A stretch of 64,000 nucleotides of DNA from Dermacentor variabilis (GCF_050947875.1 NC_134569.1:203003127-203067126), one strand, 5' to 3'; shown: positions 1 to 9,694, counted from the stretch's first letter. A program made the numbers and translations. The notes: generated by a model from the sequence alone, not told the origin.

Positions 1-830
1 CTCGGTTATATTCTAAGAATACTAAAAAATTATTGCCAAAGCTAAAAATACGTAGCACTTGCATAGGTACCAAACGCTGTTCCAACAATTTGTCTAGCGT
101 TGCTAAATGTTTTCTGCCTAAATAGGAGAAACATATGATGCGATGCAGACGCCATATTTCTGTAACAGGTAGTCGCAATTCCACTCAAGAAGTATGGAAA
201 CAAAATAGGAGGCTAGCTATTCGAAATATGAACGCGTCGCTACGCCTGACGAATTTGGCAAAGCTATCACCGCTGAACTGTCAATGCATTCCGCTAAGCT
301 ATTCATAATGGTATACTGTGGGATACAGCAGTTCTGCTATTTTATTCCACTGAACAAGCTGTAAGCTGTTTAGTTTCGATTTCGATGACATAGCGTACAA
401 ATTCTTTCCACTGTTTGATTTGAAAAGGACCTTACAATGGCAGTTCGTATGCCTGACGTAGGTAGATGGATAACGATTTTTGTCATGTTTCGTATTTCAG
501 TAAAATCCCATGTAAAGGATAGTCAGGTTTATGAGTCAATGCTGCAAAAACACGCAGCTGATGCATGTTTTAATCGGATAATTTTCTGAAATTCTGTACT
601 TTACAAAGATGCGAGGAGAAGTAGGAGGGGTAAGTCACTTAAATAAGACTCAAAGAAAAAAGTTGTCCGCTGATTACGATACGTCCTAATCCGAAATCGG
701 AGCACAGCTCTATACATGTTTTCATTTCGTGATATACTGAGGCAAAGAATTTGAGACCGAAATCAACGAACCAACTGGCAGTGGGCCAGTACCGTCAGCG
801 CCTTCGCAGAGGGAGGGGCAGTATGGTAAC
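1..830. other. AT-rich non-coding sequence, nothing recognised
   Basis: No open frame with recognisable domains, no tandem repeat and no SINE head is visible. Stops are dense in all frames. It is probably decayed intergenic DNA. Confidence 0.5.
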
Positions 831-852
831 GCTGGCTTGAGGAGCGGCATCG

Positions 853-1060
853 GAGCCAGCTGTGAAAGAACACGACGAATGCACGAGCAATGACACGAGC
901 ATGTTCGCGCAGTTAGGCTAGGCGCGCCAACGAGCCACCTGTGGAAGACGATGACGACGACGGACGCGCGAACAGTGGCACAAGCGTGTTCGCGCGGTTA
1001 CGCCGAGGGACGCCAACGCTCAACTCAGGAACGTGCGCATAAGAGCGGCACTCTAAACAA
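853..1060 (+). repeat. Two-unit tandem repeat followed by a dispersed GC-rich repeat copy
   Basis: Two diverged units about 79 bp apart both begin with GAGCCA(G/C)CTGTG (853 and 932) and share the run GTTCGCGC(A/G)GTTA before GCC. The second unit runs into a stretch (about 970-1060) with GAGGGACGCC and an AGAGC..CTCT motif. Related text is found near 24206 in reverse orientation and near 26780-26830, so this is a dispersed repeat rather than a gene. Function and family are unknown. Confidence 0.5.
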
Positions 1061-1189
1061 GAACTTCTGGTTTTTTAGTAAACGCCAATTTGCCGCTCTG
1101 CTTAAACGAAGAAGCCAGGTGTAAGGATTCTGCAGTAAAAGTGAACATCATCTCTCAGCAACGTACGGCATATCAGTAAACATCAAAGA

Positions 1190-1500
1190 AAGAACCATTA
1201 TTATGAATTTCTTCGGAGATTTTTCTTACCGTCGCGCAATGACCGATAGGTCATTCGGCGACACCTGTGGATCCAAAGACACTCTCGAACATTTGTTGTG
1301 CACTTATCCTCAATATGACGTCGAGAGCATGTAATATATGCGTAGATAGCTCATCAACACCAGCATGGGAAGACCACTAATCGCACATTCGACTGTAAGG
1401 CTGCTTAACATAGAGGGAAAGAGAAGGGGGGCGTGTCTGTAGAAAGAGAAGGGATGGTCGGATGAAATTAAACAAGAAAAATAAGACAGGTGCATTAGGA
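1190..1500 (+). pseudogene. LINE C-terminal zinc-knuckle remnant (I-type)
   Basis: Reading through stops on the plus strand gives CGSKDTLEHLLCTYP at about 1270-1310. This matches the C..C...HLLC..P metal-binding signature found after the RNase H domain in I-type LINE ORF2 proteins. Stops follow at once. The fragment is short, has no RT part and is inactive. A related EHLLCHC motif occurs at about 47.6 kb. Confidence 0.5.
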
Positions 1501-1565
1501 CAAAGACTACTTAGAGAAAGAGCAGGGTACATCCTAAACGAAATTAGAAATAGCACATGGTAGAC

Positions 1566-1745
1566 CGAGAGAGAGAGAAATAAACATTTATTTTCTGAAA
1601 CGGTAATCCGAGTCAGTACCCGGTTCACCCTAGGTGGGAGGGTTCCTTGTTCGAAGAACCCTCTGGCTTAGGCTGGCTCCTTCGCCCGGGCGACGAGACT
1701 GCGTTGGTCGTCCAGGTCATCAAAAGAAAGCTTGGCCTCCTACGT
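1566..1745 (-). other. LINE-A 3' terminus with (TC)n tail
   Basis: The reverse complement reads a last coding stretch (DLDDQRSLVARAKEPA then stop), the motif CCCTCCCACCTAGGGTGA, then AAATAAA and a TCTCTC run. The same succession (DLEDRRQLVARAKRAVEP, CTTCCCACCTTAGGGTGA, AATAAA, CTCTCT) is found on the plus strand at 44293-44461. This fixes the end of the element and its dinucleotide tail. Confidence 0.75.
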
Positions 1746-1754
1746 TTTAGTTGT

Positions 1755-2081
1755 CATATGGATCTGCGGTGAGTTGGAGTGCTCTTCTTATGCTTCTGTG
1801 GGGCGGCCTTCTTTGGAGCCGTCTTGTGGACCTTGTGAGCTAGACCTGCGGATGTGTCACGCAGTGGGCAATCCTGGACCATGTGTTGCAGGGTGTCTGG
1901 AACGTAGCAATGGGGGCATGTGTGCGAGTACTGCGCAGGATACAGTCTGGTGCATGATTATTCCGCGTACGTAGGTGTTGGTCTGCAGGCGCCGCAGGAT
2001 GACTTTTTCCTCTTTGCTCAGATCCTTGTGTGGTGAAGCGTACGTTCTTCTGTTGAGTCGGTGGTGTTGCAGAAGCTCCCA
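1755..2081 (-). pseudogene. LINE-A ORF2 C-terminal CCHC zinc knuckle
   Basis: Downstream of RNase H the minus strand encodes LQTNTYVRG, then after a one-base frame change TCPHCYVPDTLQHMVQDCP, a C-x2-C-x7-H-x4-C zinc-binding signature near 1860-1925, followed by a Lys/Pro-rich end. The knuckle is typical of the C-terminus of I-type LINE ORF2 and is thought to help bind the template RNA. The frameshift between the two halves disables it. Confidence 0.65.
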
Positions 2082-2939
2082 TTACTTCAGGGCAATGTCA
2101 TCAACGTTGGTGGCCGGCCTAGCGTGGTATCGCAGGAGAGCCCGGCCTGTATGCTCGCGGGCAGCGGCGTGTTCCGCCTCATTGTCTGTCATGCCCTGAT
2201 GACGTGGGACCCAGTTGATGTGGGTGTTGGGGAGTGAGGCGCGAGCGATGTGATTTATAAGTATTTTGAGTGCGGTTTCTGATATGCGTCCTTTTTGATA
2301 GTTGCGAGCTGCTGCTAGGGAGTCTGTTAGGATTACTGTCTCTTCAGGGCAAGTTGTTATTGCCAGAGCGATTGCCGTTTGCTCTGCAGTCTCGGGGGCT
2401 CTTGCTCCAATGGTAACTGCTGCAAGTTTTTTGCCTTGGTGATCCGTGATGCTTAGGACAAAGGCGTTTCGTTTAATATACCGGGCAGCATCGGTGTACC
2501 TCGTATCAGGGTCTCTCTCGTATTTCTTCTTGAGTGCGCGGATTCTGCTTTGCCGACGCTCCTTATGGTAAGTTGGATGCATATTGCACGGTATACTTGC
2601 AACGCTGATAGAGTCCCCGGCTGCAGATGGGATTCTTGCTTTCTTGTCTGTGTCGGCAATGAAGCTTTCACTGTAGTTGAGATAGCACAACACGGCACGC
2701 CCGATGGGTGTGAGCTTGAGCCGCTCTAGTTTGCTGATCTCATGAGCCTCGACAAACTCTTCCCACGTATTGTGGACGCCGAGCTTGAGGAGTTTCTCCG
2801 TTGATGTCATGGGTGGGAGGGTCAAGGCTACTTTGATTGGCTTCCGAATGACAACATTGAGTTTCTTGATTTCTGCTGGCTTGAGCGTCAAGTAGGGAGT
2901 TTTGTAAGTGATACGGCTAGTTATGAGAGCTGGAATCAT
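2082..2939 (-). CDS. LINE-A ORF2 fragment: RNase H domain
   Basis: An open stretch of 285 codons. The N-terminal third is the RT connection region. The C-terminal half is a type I RNase H domain: VLSITDHQG near the first acidic position, ETAEQTAIALAI (Glu helix), VILTDSLAAARN (Asp of the TDS motif) and WVPRHQGMTDNEAEHAA (His and last Asp/Asn region). The WVPRHxGxxxNExA signature is diagnostic. The enzyme would remove the RNA strand of the RNA:cDNA hybrid during reverse transcription. The apparent Met is internal to ORF2 and not a real start. Upstream RT (2942-3376) is in another frame, so this is an intact segment of a broken polyprotein. Confidence 0.8.
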   Translation of the reverse strand: MIPALITSRITYKTPYLTLKPAEIKKLNVVIRKPIKVALTLPPMTSTEKLLKLGVHNTWEEFVEAHEISKLERLKLTPIGRAVLCYLNYSESFIADTDKKARIPSAAGDSISVASIPCNMHPTYHKERRQSRIRALKKKYERDPDTRYTDAARYIKRNAFVLSITDHQGKKLAAVTIGARAPETAEQTAIALAITTCPEETVILTDSLAAARNYQKGRISETALKILINHIARASLPNTHINWVPRHQGMTDNEAEHAAAREHTGRALLRYHARPATNVDDIALK

Positions 2940-2941
2940 GC

Positions 2942-3376
2942 TTAGTATGTCGTGGTCCTTGAGTCCGTTTCTTTGGTTTCTGATCCTCTTGACGAGGTGT
3001 GTAACTTGTGACAGTGTGCGTTGGAGACGTGGGAGAATGGCCGCCCCTGATACGTCCTTGTGTATGTGAAGTCCGAGTACGCGAAGAAGTCGACTGTAGG
3101 GATCTTGGTTCCGTTGAGCGAGACGCTAGTATCGGGTTCCACATAGTTAGGTGCTCTTCCTCGTGTCCGTGCTCTCAGGACGAGAAGCTCCGACTTTTCG
3201 GGTGGGCATTGGAGACCGCTGTCTCGGAGGTTTCTTTCGAAAGTGTCGACGGCTTGTTGTAGATTGCGTTCTTGTTGTCCAGTAGTAGGTGCTTTGTTCC
3301 AAAACGTCATGTCGTCGGCGTAAAGGGCATGGCCTATGTCTGGGATGGCGTTCGATTGTTTCGGCAGCTTGATCAT
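2942..3376 (-). pseudogene. LINE-A reverse transcriptase palm (YADD box)
   Basis: A 144-codon open stretch with HALYADDMTFWN near its start: the F/Y-A-D-D catalytic box (motif C) of RT with both aspartates intact. It is followed by QQAVDTFERNLRDSGLQCPPEKSELLV, the usual helix and LxxxxxKSE/K-type motif of I-type LINEs. It ends in a frame change before the RNase H segment. Motif A (AVDVEGAFYNV) is in a different frame around 3570-3620. Confidence 0.75.
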
Positions 3377-3559
3377 TGCGATATTGAAAACGAGGGATGA
3401 AATAACTGATCCTTGTGGGGTTCCTTCAATGGGTAGCCGAAATTTATCGCTGCGGAGGTTGCAGACGCCTAATGTTGCTTGCTGTTCGGTGTGTCAAAAA
3501 GCTGCTGAAGTAGTTATATAGATCCGGGCTCCGCAAATTGTATTTTAGAGGTTGCGGAG

Positions 3560-3901
3560 AATGGCTTCGCAGCTCACGTTGTAGAATGCGCCCTCTACGT
3601 CGACTGCCAGGATTGATTATTTGCGTCTGTGATCGAGGTACCCAAGCAAGTCTTCTTTGAGGAGCAGGAGTACGTCCTGGGTGGACAGATGCTGTCGGAA
3701 TCCGAACATGGTGTGCGGCAAGTGTCCATTGTCCTCGAGGTATAGTGTTAACCGGTCGCGCACCATGTGCTCGACGAGTTTGCCCACGCAAGATGTGAGG
3801 GAAATGGACCGAGGTCTTCGATGAGGAGGGGTTTGTTGAGTTTGGAGATCATGGTGACCTCCGAATTCTTCCAGGCTGCTGGTAGGTCCCCCTTTTCCCA
3901 A
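3560..3901 (-). pseudogene. LINE-A reverse transcriptase fingers
   Basis: Codes for RSISLTSCVGKLVEHMVRDRL (RPISLTS..K..E-type motif 2) and MFGFRQHLSTQDVLLLLKEDLL (xGFRxxxSTxD motif), then after a stop AVDVEGAFYNV, which carries the first catalytic aspartate. These are the fingers and motif A of a non-LTR RT. Stops and a frame change separate it from the palm. Confidence 0.75.
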
Positions 3902-4038
3902 CAGTCGTCGTAGTACTGTAGCAGTGCTGTAGTGGCAGATTGCGCGAGGTTGCGTAGGAGCTCATTAGTTATTCTGTCTTTGCGGGACTGGTGTTTCTAG
4001 TGAGTTTGGTTAAGGCTGCGTGGAGCTCTGCCTGGGGG

Positions 4039-4383
4039 TCAATCGAGGTCTGGGTTTGGCGCACCGTCGTACGTCTTTCCGCTCGCTGATGAAGTGGGCT
4101 TGTTGCTGCTAAGTTTTTGCTGAAGCTCACGAAGGAGATCATGCTCCGATCCAGCGTGAGTGTGGATCAGTCTGCGCATATCTTGCCTCCGTTGCATTTT
4201 GGTGTGATCGGTAGCTAAGAGAGCGCGTAGGAGATGCCAGGTTCTCTTGGTGCTGAGTGTCCCTTGTATGCTGTCACAAAAGGTGTGCCAATTTTGCCTG
4301 ATAAGTTGCTCCCCGCAATCTTGGGCCTTGATGGTGAGAAGGGCGATTCTTTGCTCACGTTTTCTATTGAGCTTTTGTCTCAT
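4039..4383 (-). pseudogene. LINE-A endonuclease-RT linker
   Basis: An Arg/Gln-rich helical segment with WHTFCDSIQGTLSTKRTWHLLRALL, the conserved W..FC.......S.KxxWxLLRALL pattern of the endonuclease-to-RT linker in I/R1-type LINEs. It lies between endonuclease (above 4620) and RT fingers (below 3901), as expected. Confidence 0.6.
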
Positions 4384-4621
4384 CCACCTCTTCGGGAGGC
4401 TTCTTTTGGGCTCCCAGAGATGAAGGAGATGCGGGTCAACTGCGGGAGTCTTGGTGCTTAGCAGGATGCTCTTGGTGTGGTTTTCTGCGGTGATGAGAAG
4501 GCCCGTGAGCCAACGGTCGATGTCGTCGATTGTTGTGTTGCCGCTGAGGTCGTCTCTGAAGGACTTTCAGTCTGTTAGTCGAGCAACTCCAGTCTTGGTG
4601 GGTTTCCACTTGTGCGCGATG

Positions 4622-5075
4622 TTAATCACTTCCGAGAGTCTCCGAGAGTCTACTCCACTCGGCATAGTGGACGTTCGCTGTAAACCTAAGGTCTGAGTTT
4701 GTGTTCCTGGAGACGCTGTTCCCGACTCTCATGGCGTGCAGTGGGTCGTTCCAGACGGTCAGCCTGTGTTGTTGAGCAGTGTCGTTTACTTGGTCTCCCT
4801 TCTTGGTGGTGTTTTGATAAGCCCATGCTGTATGTGAGGCGCTGAAAGATACCATTATGACAACTTGATGGCATTTCGTGCGCTTCAAGTTCACGGATAG
4901 AGTGGTCGAATTCCTGAAGTTGATCACGAGCAGGGCTGTATATGCTGGCGATAAAGAGGCTTTGCTGCGTTTTTCTGTCTGGTATGATCTCAACTAGGGT
5001 GTGCTCCATGGGGTTGTCTTCTATTTCATGTTCCTGCGAAATCGAAAATAAATACTGAGAACTATAATGCCGCAT
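4622..5075 (-). pseudogene. LINE-A apurinic endonuclease fragment
   Basis: Two overlapping frames together encode the C-terminal half of an APE-type endonuclease: IASIYSPARDQLQEFDHSIREL, then a GDFNA-like position decayed to VSFSASHTAWAYQNTTKKG (expected GDFNAxHxxWGY), then NTNSDLRFTANVHYAEWSRLSETLGSD at the SDH motif. The N-terminal half is absent, so this is the 5' break point of the element. Confidence 0.6.
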
Positions 5076-5186
5076 GATTGCTTATAAACTTTCGCAGTGT
5101 CACAAGTCATCCACGTGTTATGTGTGCAGGCACAAATCCACACCCGCACGAGTCCGGGCGGCAACCACTAGGTGTTTTTTTTGGTT

Positions 5187-5740
5187 TTCAAGGGGTCAGA
5201 AAGCCCGCATGGTGTCGGGCGACGAACCAGCGTGTGGGCCAGGGGGGCGTGGTGCGGATGCGCAGAATTGATTCGGAGAGCGCGGTCTTCTAAGCACCGA
5301 GTTCGGATTCTGCCGACTGTCATAATTGCTCCACGCAGGCAAACCTTCAGGAGGTCTGCTGTACGCGGTGTTGTGGCACCGGTTCCCGAGGTCTTTGCTG
5401 GCCAGAGGCGCCGCGGAGGTTTATTATTGCCTAGCAATATTGACCTTGCGTTAGGTGCACGAGGCGGGGGTCCACTGCCCTACGTGTCCAGTCGGCAAAC
5501 TCTTGGATTTTATTTTCGTTTCTGAGTACTCAGGAAAGCCCGCGTGGTTTCCAGTGGCGACTCACAGTAAGCGCCGTATAGGAGCGGGGCGCCTACAAAG
5601 AACGCATTCGTAGAGCGTCGTCTTGTAAACACCGAGTTCGAATGTCGCCGGCAATCGTAATTTTTCCCTGCAGACAAACCTTGAGTCGGACTGTGGTACC
5701 CGGTGTTGTGGCATCAACGGCGAGTTCTTTGCTAGCTAGA
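5187..5740 (+). repeat. Two head-to-tail copies of a tRNA-like dispersed repeat
   Basis: Unit 1 (about 5190-5525) and unit 2 (about 5526-5740) share AAAGCCCGC(A/G)TGG, the block AGAGCG..GTCTT.TAA.CACCGAGTTCG and GGCAA/GACAAACCTT. The AGAGCG...CTTNTAA...GAGTTCGAAT arrangement resembles the D-arm, anticodon loop and T-arm (B box) of a tRNA, suggesting a degraded tRNA-derived SINE head. The unit 1 body (5285-5510) is repeated in inverted orientation at 6709-6898. No protein is coded. Confidence 0.5.
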
Positions 5741-6059
5741 GGAAGAAAAAGATCATGAAGATGTATAAATATTGATGTAATGAAAAAGATCTCTGACATA
5801 ACTCAATAATTCATGCAGGCTAGGTGACTGTCAGAGGCCCGTTTCAAATGTCAGTAAGTCATCATCATCATCATAATATCGTGCCGTGCCATTTGACATG
5901 CTATGTGACATGCGCCCCCAGTAGTATTGGTACGTACAAACTTCATTGCAGTTCCGCTATATTCCACCAGGTGTCCCGATGTGTAGCAGTTGCATATAGC
6001 ACCTGCATGTAGCTGGACCTGGTTAACTCAAGCACCCCGTTTATAGGGATGCCATAAAC

Positions 6060-6145
6060 CATTATCATTATCATCATCGTTATCATCATCATCATTATCA
6101 TCACCATGATCATCATCAGCATCATTATCATCATCTTCTTCTTCA
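6060..6145 (+). repeat. Imperfect (ATC)n microsatellite
   Basis: About 85 bp of TCATCATCATTATCATC-type triplets. Several RTE-type LINE ends in this window terminate in ATG/ATC triplet tails (27153, 52650, 62014), so this may be the tail of a lost RTE copy, but no RTE body is attached. Confidence 0.6.
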
Positions 6146-6179
6146 ACAGCAACATACCGTGCTACGGGTCAAGGGATGC

Positions 6180-6500
6180 GACATCTGCGCCTCGTAGTAT
6201 GTAAACCTGTGTTTCCTCTTCGGTACACGTTATGGCGCCTCCTCAGAAGGTAGGAGGAGCTTCTGAAGACATGAATTGTAGAGCTACGCGCACGGCTGCA
6301 ACCAGGCAACACCGGTCTCAGCAGACCGCTGTGCAGAGAGCAGCACAAGCCGCAGGTCGCCGTCGACACCGGGCGGACAGTTCAGATCGTTCTCGTGAAA
6401 ACCACAAAAAGAATCGAAAATGCGATGCGAAGCCTACGTGGAGCCGAAAATTGAGCTCCTATTGAGGCCAACCTCCAGCTTACGCTGTGACTGTGCTGGG
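6180..6500 (+). repeat. Dispersed repeat with small basic ORF (copy 1)
   Basis: Contains an ORF at 6232-6465 (77 codons) starting MAPPQKVGGASEDMN and rich in Arg, Ala and Gln (RRRHRADSSDRSRENHKKNRK). A diverged copy lies in reverse orientation at 50960-51295, starting MAPHRKVRTAAEEAN. Both copies are followed by the same CAGCTTACGCTGTGACTGTG string. Conservation of the ORF start and basic tail suggests a real coding module of a repeat family. I do not recognise the family. Confidence 0.45.
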
Positions 6501-6650
6501 GGCGCCACGAAGGCTGGCGATTTCTTCAGTTCATTTTTTGTGATTTTTAGTGGTTTTATTATTTTTAGTGATGCCCAAGCTGTATGATGCCGTTTGGGTT
6601 CTGCAACGCACCCGTAACTTTCGAAAGATTTATGGACACTATTCTTCGAA

Positions 6651-7347
6651 GCAACCGAATTTGATACAACGACATAACCAGTGCATATTTGAACGCCTGA
6701 AGGATTTGCCGCCTGGACGCGTAGGGCAGTGGACCCCCGCCTCGTGCACCTAACACGCGGTCAATATTGCTGGGCAATTATAAACGTCGGCGGCGCCTCT
6801 GGCCAGCAAAAGCCTCGGGAACCAGTGCCACAACAGTGCGTACAGCAGACCTCCTGAGGGTTTGCCTGCGTGGAGCAATTATGACTGTCGGCAGAATCCG
6901 AACAGAATTCGATACGACATAACAAGTGCATATTTGAACGCCAGAAGGATACGCCCACTGCCGAGTGCCAAATTGAACAGGAGGCAGGCCGTCACCTGGA
7001 GACAACTCCAGACGAACACCTTCCCTAATCCATTCTGTCGGAAACGTGTCTTCCCAGATAAGCATCAGATGACATGTGCAAATTGTGCCAGCAAGGACCA
7101 GCAACACTCGAACACATGCTGTGGGAGTACAATGTAGTTATAGGAAGGATGACAGTTACTCCGGGAACCCTGTCGTTGAGGTGAGCCGTCGCTCTCCGCA
7201 GCTCAGACCTCGGAATCCAGACGTGGGCGGTCCAGCAAGTCCGTGAGGTGGCGTTGAGGCAGGGCCTTGTCGTTCCCCCGTGGGAGACGTGAGCCCAGGT
7301 TGCATTAAACCTTGCTGGACGTACAAGAAAGTTGTATCCATCCATCC
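6651..7347 (+). mobile_element. 5'-truncated LINE 3' end inserted in Gypsy-1, 10-bp TSD
   Basis: Bounded by ATTCTTCGAA at 6641-6650 and again at 7348-7357, exactly where the Gypsy RT reading is interrupted and resumes. Inside, the plus strand encodes RPLPSAKLNRRQAVTWRQLQTNTFPNP and, in another frame, KLCQQGPATLEHMLWEYN, the C-terminal metal-knuckle region of an I/R1-like LINE. A stop (VPPWET*) and a 3' UTR follow, ending in (ATCC)n. An inverted copy of the 5.3-kb repeat (6709-6898) is inserted within it. Confidence 0.7.
6709..6898 (-). repeat. Inverted copy of the 5.3-kb tRNA-like repeat
   Basis: The reverse complement matches 5295-5510 with only scattered differences (for example CATAATTGCTCCACGCAGGC and GCGGGGGTCCACTGCCCTAC are shared). 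It is flanked by a direct duplication of about 50 bp (6654-6704 and 6900-6950, both with GTGCATATTTGAACGCC). This is far longer than a normal TSD. Confidence 0.65.
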
Positions 7348-8170
7348 ATTCTTCGAACCCTCAAATGGGATATTTACATGTGTTACCTAAACTAAGTTAT
7401 CTTCGGAAGCAGTTTTCTAGAGCACAACTGGCACCTGGAAGTTGTTTTAGACTGCATCGAACACGCCGGCCTAGTGTCCAATTCTTAGAAGTGTCACTTC
7501 GGTGAGCGGCGCACATTGGTGCTTTGCTATATTGTAGACAAGAATTGTATTAGACTTGACCCACAAAAGAGCGCAGCTGTTGAAGCGTTTAAGCTTCCTC
7601 GGCCTGTTAAAGAGCTTCGCAGTTTCCAAGGCCGATTTATACTCCCGCGCATTTATACCCGCCTTTACTTATGTAGCCTATCCGCTGAGTTGTCGTCTGC
7701 ATAACGACACCGCATTTGATTGAACTCATGAGTGCGACGCTTCTTAATGTCGACTAAAGTTTCTACTGACAATGCGCCCCATTCTTCCGCATTTCGACCC
7801 GGCTGCACAGACAGCCACACAGCCACACCGATACGAGGGGCGTGGGCGTCGGTGGAGCGCTCGTTCAACGATGCCACCGGAAGGAGCACGTCATTGCTTA
7901 TGCGAGTCGCACGCAAAGTAAGGCTGCAAGAAATTGCACCGTTACGGAGCAAGAATGCCTAGCAGTCATCTTTATTGTGAAACGTTTCCGCTAGTATGTG
8001 CATGAGCGTCCATTCACAATCGTCACGTATCATCATTCGTTTTGCTGGCTTGTCAACCTGCGTGATCCTTCTCATAGTCTCGCGCTCTGGCTTTACGTCT
8101 CCAGGAGCACAACTTCCCAGCTTCACACAACAGCGGTCGACGACAGGCTGATGCAGACTGCCTTTCGAGA
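7348..8170 (+). pseudogene. Gypsy-1 RT connection and RNase H remnant
   Basis: In shifting frames: LEVVLDCIEHAGLVSNS, RLDPQKSAAVEAFKLPRPVKELRSF (the D-P-x-K..A......P...K-L-R-S-F motif between RT and RNase H of Gypsy elements), HFDPAAQT, EHVIAYASR-like text, ATVTEQECLAVI-like text, and VHERPFTIVTYHHSFCWLVNLRDPS (RNase H TDHxxLxWL). Two catalytic-site residues are altered or frameshifted. No functional enzyme is possible. Confidence 0.65.
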
Positions 8171-9420
8171 ATGCCACTAAACACGACACTTTGTGATGTG
8201 GATAACTTTAACCACCTGATTGCTCTTTGGCGCCAGCATTTCCTGATAAAGAGACCTTTGAAAAGGAGCAGCAAGGCCTCAGCTCAGAGCCTCTTATCAA
8301 CGCTGCGCATGACTCCACAAACCGACGTATTTGTGTTCATGATGGCCTCCTCTACAAAATTATTTAGCAACTATTGGTGCCCACTTCCTTATTGTTGTAC
8401 AGCAGAAGCTACGCTACGCTTTTCTGCTGGCCATGCACGACGATCCTGCCTCCAGACATGTGGTAGCAGCGCGTACATTTTATCGGCCCAAGAACGATTT
8501 TACTGGCCCCGAACGAGTCGGTCGACTCAAATGTATGTGGCCGGTTGCGCTTAATGTCAGACCCACAAGCATTTAACTACCACGCCAACCGGACTCCTAG
8601 AACCACGGGCGCCTCCTAGCTCTCCTAGATCTCATGTGTCCCTTTCCCCACTCATCCAAAGGAAGCCGCTGGATCATCGTAGTTGCCGATCATTTGACTC
8701 GGCACTCCGAGATGGCTGCTTTACCATCCGCCACCGCCAGCCAAGTTTCTCTTTTTCTGTTGCACTCAATCTCTGTCCGTCACGGCCCTCCTCGAATCAT
8801 AATGAGCGAACGCAGCCGCCGGTTCTGCAGATGATGCAGAAGAGCTTCCTCGATTGTGCGCTCCAGCTTTCGCAATTCGACACTGTATTACCTGCAAACA
8901 AATGGGCCGACCGAGCATACCAACCGCACACTGGTAAACGTGCTCTCCATGTACGTTGCATCTAACCATAAAACTAGTATGATATGTCCCCCTTATTACA
9001 TACGCCCTTCTCACTGCAAAGCACGAAACTACTTACTACAGCCCGTTTTTCCTCCTCTACGCCGGCCGCCGTGCCACGCACTGGACACCATATTTTCTTT
9101 CTCCACGCATGACGATCTCTCCATCGGCGAGATTCTGTGTCTCGATGAAGAAGCTCGATGCTCGGCCCACATGCTTACGTATTCTGGCTTCTCAAGACCG
9201 ATCAAAAGCACGATACGACAGGCACCATCGGGATGTCACATATTCGTCAGAGGATCTAGTCTTGCTGTTGTGTCTGGTGCGCAAACGTGGCCTGTGTAAG
9301 AAACGTCTCGCCAGCTATAAAGGCCCGTACGTTGTTGACAAGCTCAGTGAGGTAAACTATCGAGTGGCGCGTCTCAACGCTACTGGACGACGCTCCGCCT
9401 AGACTGAGGTCGTAGACATC
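8171..9420 (+). pseudogene. Gypsy-1 integrase remnant
   Basis: Contains the zinc-binding H..H/C..C region (HDDPASRHVVAARTFYRPKNDFYWP in split frames), the core start MCPFPHSSKGSRWIIVVADHLTRHSEMAALPSATASQVSLFLL with the second catalytic Asp (VADHLTR), TNGPTEHTNRTLVNVLSMYVA near the third catalytic residue, and the C-terminal KARYDRHHRDVTYSSEDLVLLLCLVRKRGLCKKRLASYKGPYVVDKLSEVNYRVARL (GPF/Y module). Frames change several times. Confidence 0.7.
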
Positions 9421-9508
9421 ACTCGTCTGAAGCCCGTCACTCCGACAACCTAACTTAACTGACTCACCCGGTGGGCTTCGTCTAGGATGGGAGAAATATT
9501 ACGGGAAA

Positions 9509-9631
9509 TGTAGCCACATGGAGTGGAAGAAGACGTGTGGGTGGAGAACACAGAGAAGGGCGTTTGGCCCCGTCTGAGGCTCACCTTGATTCCTTGTAAA
9601 TAAACCCCGTTTCTCTCGTAGTGACGTAACA

Positions 9632-9632
<1 letters not shown>
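9509..9632 (+). mobile_element. Gypsy-1 LTR-like terminus
   Basis: Starts TGTAGCCACATGG just after the conserved pol end (GGGCTTCGTCTAGGATGGGAG, a purine-rich tract) and ends GTGACGTAACA, giving a TG...CA unit of about 122 bp with AAATAAA near 9597. It abuts (TA)n. The corresponding terminus of Gypsy-2 begins TGTAACGCCG at 10346 after a homologous GAGCTTCGTCTGCCACTGAGG. Confidence 0.55.

Positions 9633-9682
<50 letters not shown>
9633..9682. repeat. (TA)n microsatellite
   Basis: About 25 uninterrupted TA units lie exactly between the Gypsy-1 LTR end and the start of the Gypsy-2 integrase reading. Confidence 0.95.
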
Positions 9683-9685
<3 letters not shown>

Positions 9686-9694
9686 TGCTTCGCC

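Larger units (their letters stand above)
1566..5075 (-). mobile_element. LINE-A: 5'-truncated I/R1-like non-LTR retrotransposon with RNase H
   Basis: Reading the minus strand from 5075 down, the order is endonuclease fragments, RT linker, RT fingers, RT palm with YADD, RNase H, CCHC zinc knuckle, a short 3' UTR and an AATAAA-containing end that passes into a TCTCTC tail (about 1566-1578). This order is that of I-type and related LINEs, which carry RNase H downstream of RT. The coding region is split over several frames with stops, so the copy is dead. The N-terminal half of the endonuclease and any ORF1 are missing, so it is 5' truncated. A second 3' end of the same family, also with a CT tail, lies at 44200-44461. 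Confidence 0.85.
6575..9508 (+). mobile_element. Gypsy-1: decayed Ty3/Gypsy pol, RT to integrase, interrupted by a LINE
   Basis: Plus-strand pol fragments in the order RT (MPFGFCNAPVTFERFMDTIL at 6579-6650, resuming ILRTLKWDIYMCYLN at 7348), RT connection, RNase H, integrase zinc finger and integrase core/C-terminus, followed by an LTR-like terminus at 9509. A LINE fragment (6651-7347) splits RT and is bounded by a 10-bp TSD. The catalytic YLDD box is decayed to YLN-stop-V. There are many frame changes. Gag, protease and the 5' part of RT are not seen. Dead element. Confidence 0.75.
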
